Shown piece after piece: positions 12,542 to 14,744 of a stretch of DNA of 14,744 bases. The stretch is from Planctomycetaceae bacterium. GTDB lineage: Bacteria > Planctomycetota > Planctomycetia > Pirellulales > UBA1268. The notes below the pieces were generated by a model that ran no database searches, was not told the origin of the DNA, and saw nothing but the letters and a program-made list of their open reading frames with translations. The position numbers were made by a program, and so were the translations under genes. Where the stretch lies: the NCBI GenBank assembly GCA_018694455.1, contig JABHNP010000242.1, positions 1-14,744 on the forward strand. The letters run 5' to 3'. Position 1 is the stretch's first letter. The number at the start of each line of letters is the position of its first letter.

Positions 12542-14744
12542 TTTTTTAGAATGCCTCGCATGTCCTGTTTTGCATGGGCAAGAGCTTCGGGTAATTTTGC
12601 AGAAAGCTTACCGCCGGCCTGCGCTAGGTCCGGACGTCCGCCACCTCGGCCTCCAACGAGCGAGGCCGGCTCGCGTATCCATGTACCTGCGGAAATGCCC
12701 CTCGATTCAACCTCGCGGCTAATGCCGGCAACAAGCGTGACCTTACCAGCCTCAGCGCTCCCGAGAAGTACAGCTACAGGGCTCGCTTTTCGACGGAGTT
12801 GGTCGATGCAATGACGCATTGCTGCTGCATCACATCCTTTCGCATCTGCTACCACAATTCGTACTCCATCGACTTCCTCGGCTGACCTTAACAGTTCTTC
12901 GATAGAAAAATCGGATTGCTGAGTTGTGGCCTGCCGTTTGAGTGTCTTTAATTCTTTCGTCAAAGCTTGAAGTCTTTTTGGGAGATCAGTCACGGGGACT
13001 TTGAGGGCATTTGCTGAATCAGTCAGGGTTGCTTCAGTTTGTCGGAATCGCTCGAGAGCCCGATGGCCAGTGACCGCAATGACTCGACGTGTGCCTGCCG
13101 AAACGCTTTCTTCGTTTATGATTTTGACGAGACCAATTTCACCAGTGTTATTTACGTGAGTCCCCCCACACAATTCTCTGCTAATTTCATCGATAGAGAC
13201 CATGCGGACGATGTCAGGGTACTTTTCACCAAACAGCATCATTGCTCCGGCGTGTCTGGCTTCTTCTAGCGGTAAGAGACTTGCCGCTACTGGTGCTGCT
13301 GCAAGCACATTTTCATTGACCATTGCTTCAATTTGCTGAAGGGTTTCGTGATCGACGGCGGAAGCATGGCTAAAATCGAAACGGAGTAAATCAGCATCAA
13401 CTTTGGATCCTTGCTGCACAGCGTGTTTGCCAAGAAAGTGTTGTAAGGCAGCGTGAACAAGGTGTGTTGCGGAATGAGCGCGCCGAATAGCCTTCCGTCG
13501 ACGCTCATCTACGATTGCCGAGACCTCTTGTCCGAGTTCGATCGAACCTGTTCGAAGAACGCCGCAATGTAGAAAAAACCCACCTTCTTTTTGGGTTTTA
13601 AGAACCTCAAAGGTGCCTTGTGGTCCCTCGAGCCAGCCAATGTCTCCCACCTGCCCTCCGGATTCACCGTAGAAGCTGGTTTTGTCTAAAATGATCGTCA
13701 CAAGTTGCTGTGCATCGGAATCTCCATTTACGACATTATTTTCTGCGAGTGATTCACAAAGCCGGTCCTGCGCGATGATTCCAACAATTTTACTTGTTGT
13801 TTGAAGAGATTCGTAGCCCAGGAATTCTGAACCATGCATTGCTTTTTTAAGCGCATCAAGTGGTCCGGAGGTGAAAACTTCAACGCGTGTTCCAGCGCCT
13901 GATTTTTTTCCGTGTGCTTCCATGGCCTCTCGAAAACCGTTCCAGTCGAATGCACAATTTCGCTCAGCAGCGAGTGTTTCAAGCAGTTCTGGGGGGAAGC
14001 CATACGTAGTGTAGAGTTCGGCGGCGTCCTCTCCGCCTACAAGGCCACCACCAGATGAATGAATACCTTCGAAGAGTTTATGAATTCTTGTGAGACCTCC
14101 GCCAATAGTTGCTAGGAAAGACTCTTCTTCTCGTTTAATTACGTTTGTTACGTGCTCGACGGTTTCGGCTAACTCGGGGTAGGAGTGCTTCATTTGAGAC
14201 GCAACGGCTGGAGGAAGCGTGTGAAGGAATGGCTCTCGGATGCCCATCTGCCAGCCATCAAGCACCGCTCGACGTAAAAGACGTTTTACAACATACTTTT
14301 CTTCATTATTGCCCGGCAGGACATTTTCATGAATCGCAAACGTACATGCTCGAACATGGTCAGTAATCCGGCGTATTCGGCGGCCATTGTCGTCACCGGC
14401 GATATAGTTTTGATTGCAGGTATCCGCAACAGTTTCAACGAGCGGTAAGAGGATGTCGATATGGAAATTGCTGTCTACACCTTGAAGCATTGCACATGTG
14501 CGTTCCAGACCCATGCCTGTATCGATATTTCGACTCGGAAGTGGTCTGAGGTTATCCGGTGGATCACCAATTCGGTTGTGTTGGGTGAATACAAGATTCC
14601 ATATCTCGACCTCATTGCCGTTTGGCATCTGGTAGAAAACTTCGCTGCAAGGGCCGCAGACGCCATCAGGACCCTGCGAGGGGGCACTTGCTGGCCAAAA
14701 GTTGTCGTCTTCTCCCATTTTGGTAATACGATTTGATGGTACCC
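12538..14744 (-). CDS. alaS: Alanyl-tRNA synthetase, 5' end beyond the window
   Basis: AlaRS charges tRNA-Ala and removes mischarged serine or glycine. About 735 residues are visible; the frame remains open to the right edge, so the methionine at 14718 is internal and the ATP-binding N-terminus is outside. Counting from that methionine: NFWPASAPSQGPDG (6-19) then CGPCSE (21-26) near the aminoacylation site, and DTGMGLER (66-73). The editing-domain zinc residues lie in HSATH (415-419) and CGGTH (517-521). A helical region follows, and the C-Ala domain has GGGRPDLAQAGG near the end. The segment before GPCSE is longer than in E. coli, whose enzyme has a short GDTGPCGPC here. All editing residues are intact. 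The stop TAA overlaps the tpx stop by four bases. Confidence 0.97.
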   Translation of the reverse strand, partial: VPSNRITKMGEDDNFWPASAPSQGPDGVCGPCSEVFYQMPNGNEVEIWNLVFTQHNRIGDPPDNLRPLPSRNIDTGMGLERTCAMLQGVDSNFHIDILLPLVETVADTCNQNYIAGDDNGRRIRRITDHVRACTFAIHENVLPGNNEEKYVVKRLLRRAVLDGWQMGIREPFLHTLPPAVASQMKHSYPELAETVEHVTNVIKREEESFLATIGGGLTRIHKLFEGIHSSGGGLVGGEDAAELYTTYGFPPELLETLAAERNCAFDWNGFREAMEAHGKKSGAGTRVEVFTSGPLDALKKAMHGSEFLGYESLQTTSKIVGIIAQDRLCESLAENNVVNGDSDAQQLVTIILDKTSFYGESGGQVGDIGWLEGPQGTFEVLKTQKEGGFFLHCGVLRTGSIELGQEVSAIVDERRRKAIRRAHSATHLVHAALQHFLGKHAVQQGSKVDADLLRFDFSHASAVDHETLQQIEAMVNENVLAAAPVAASLLPLEEARHAGAMMLFGEKYPDIVRMVSIDEISRELCGGTHVNNTGEIGLVKIINEESVSAGTRRVIAVTGHRALERFRQTEATLTDSANALKVPVTDLPKRLQALTKELKTLKRQATTQQSDFSIEELLRSAEEVDGVRIVVADAKGCDAAAMRHCIDQLRRKASPVAVLLGSAEAGKVTLVAGISREVESRGISAGTWIREPASLVGGRGGGRPDLAQAGGKLSAKLPEALAHAKQDMRGILKN

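Noticed and set aside
1..14744. Mobile elements, CRISPR arrays, toxin-antitoxin, phage or defence genes, tRNA and rRNA genes
   Set aside because: I looked for transposase or integrase motifs, regularly spaced repeats and tRNA T-loop signatures and found none; every long frame has a housekeeping or unknown assignment.

Overview
The window looks like ordinary core chromosome of a bacterium, most likely a planctomycete (inference, moderate confidence). The clues are an McsA/McsB protein-arginine kinase pair outside a Gram-positive ctsR-clpC operon, an alanyl-tRNA synthetase with an insert before its GPCSE motif, a CobA-HemD fusion, and several very small membrane or lipoprotein genes. Clear Shine-Dalgarno sequences stand before only some genes. 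GTG starts are used at least three times. No transposase, integrase, phage gene, CRISPR array, tRNA or rRNA was seen.

Layout. 1-512 (minus): the N-terminal part of anthranilate synthase TrpE, cut by the window edge. 513-937: a gene-poor upstream region. 938-2679 (plus): mcsA and mcsB, a candidate protein arginine phosphorylation module. 2751-3269 (minus): coaD, coenzyme A biosynthesis. 3408-3596 (plus): a two-helix mini membrane protein. 3620-4306 (minus): a protein of unknown function. 4471-6099 (minus): a CobA-HemD fusion joining uroporphyrinogen III synthesis to its methylation. 6334-7716 (plus): a TPR-repeat protein. 7865-8140 (plus): ribosomal protein S20. 8175-11827 (minus): a run of five genes transcribed in the order mini membrane protein, mannose-6-phosphate isomerase, small lipoprotein, RluB-type pseudouridine synthase, PyrK-like flavoprotein. 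12011-12541 (plus): thiol peroxidase Tpx, converging with a 4-base overlap on alaS (12538 to the window end, minus, 5' end missing).

The genes serve housekeeping tasks: tryptophan, CoA, tetrapyrrole, pyrimidine and sugar-phosphate metabolism, translation, and protein or oxidative stress. Apart from mcsA-mcsB and perhaps the 11827-8175 run, neighbours do not form one pathway.

I see no convincing new multi-gene system. The observations most worth a second look are non-coding: a three-way-junction-like set of nested inverted repeats at 4395-4464 just after cobA-hemD, and two mutually exclusive hairpins at 3295-3341 between coaD and a mini membrane gene. Also notable are a changed residue in the regulatory RDxxRA-like motif of McsB, the unknown protein at 3620-4306, and a 56-residue membrane protein gene at 11657-11827.
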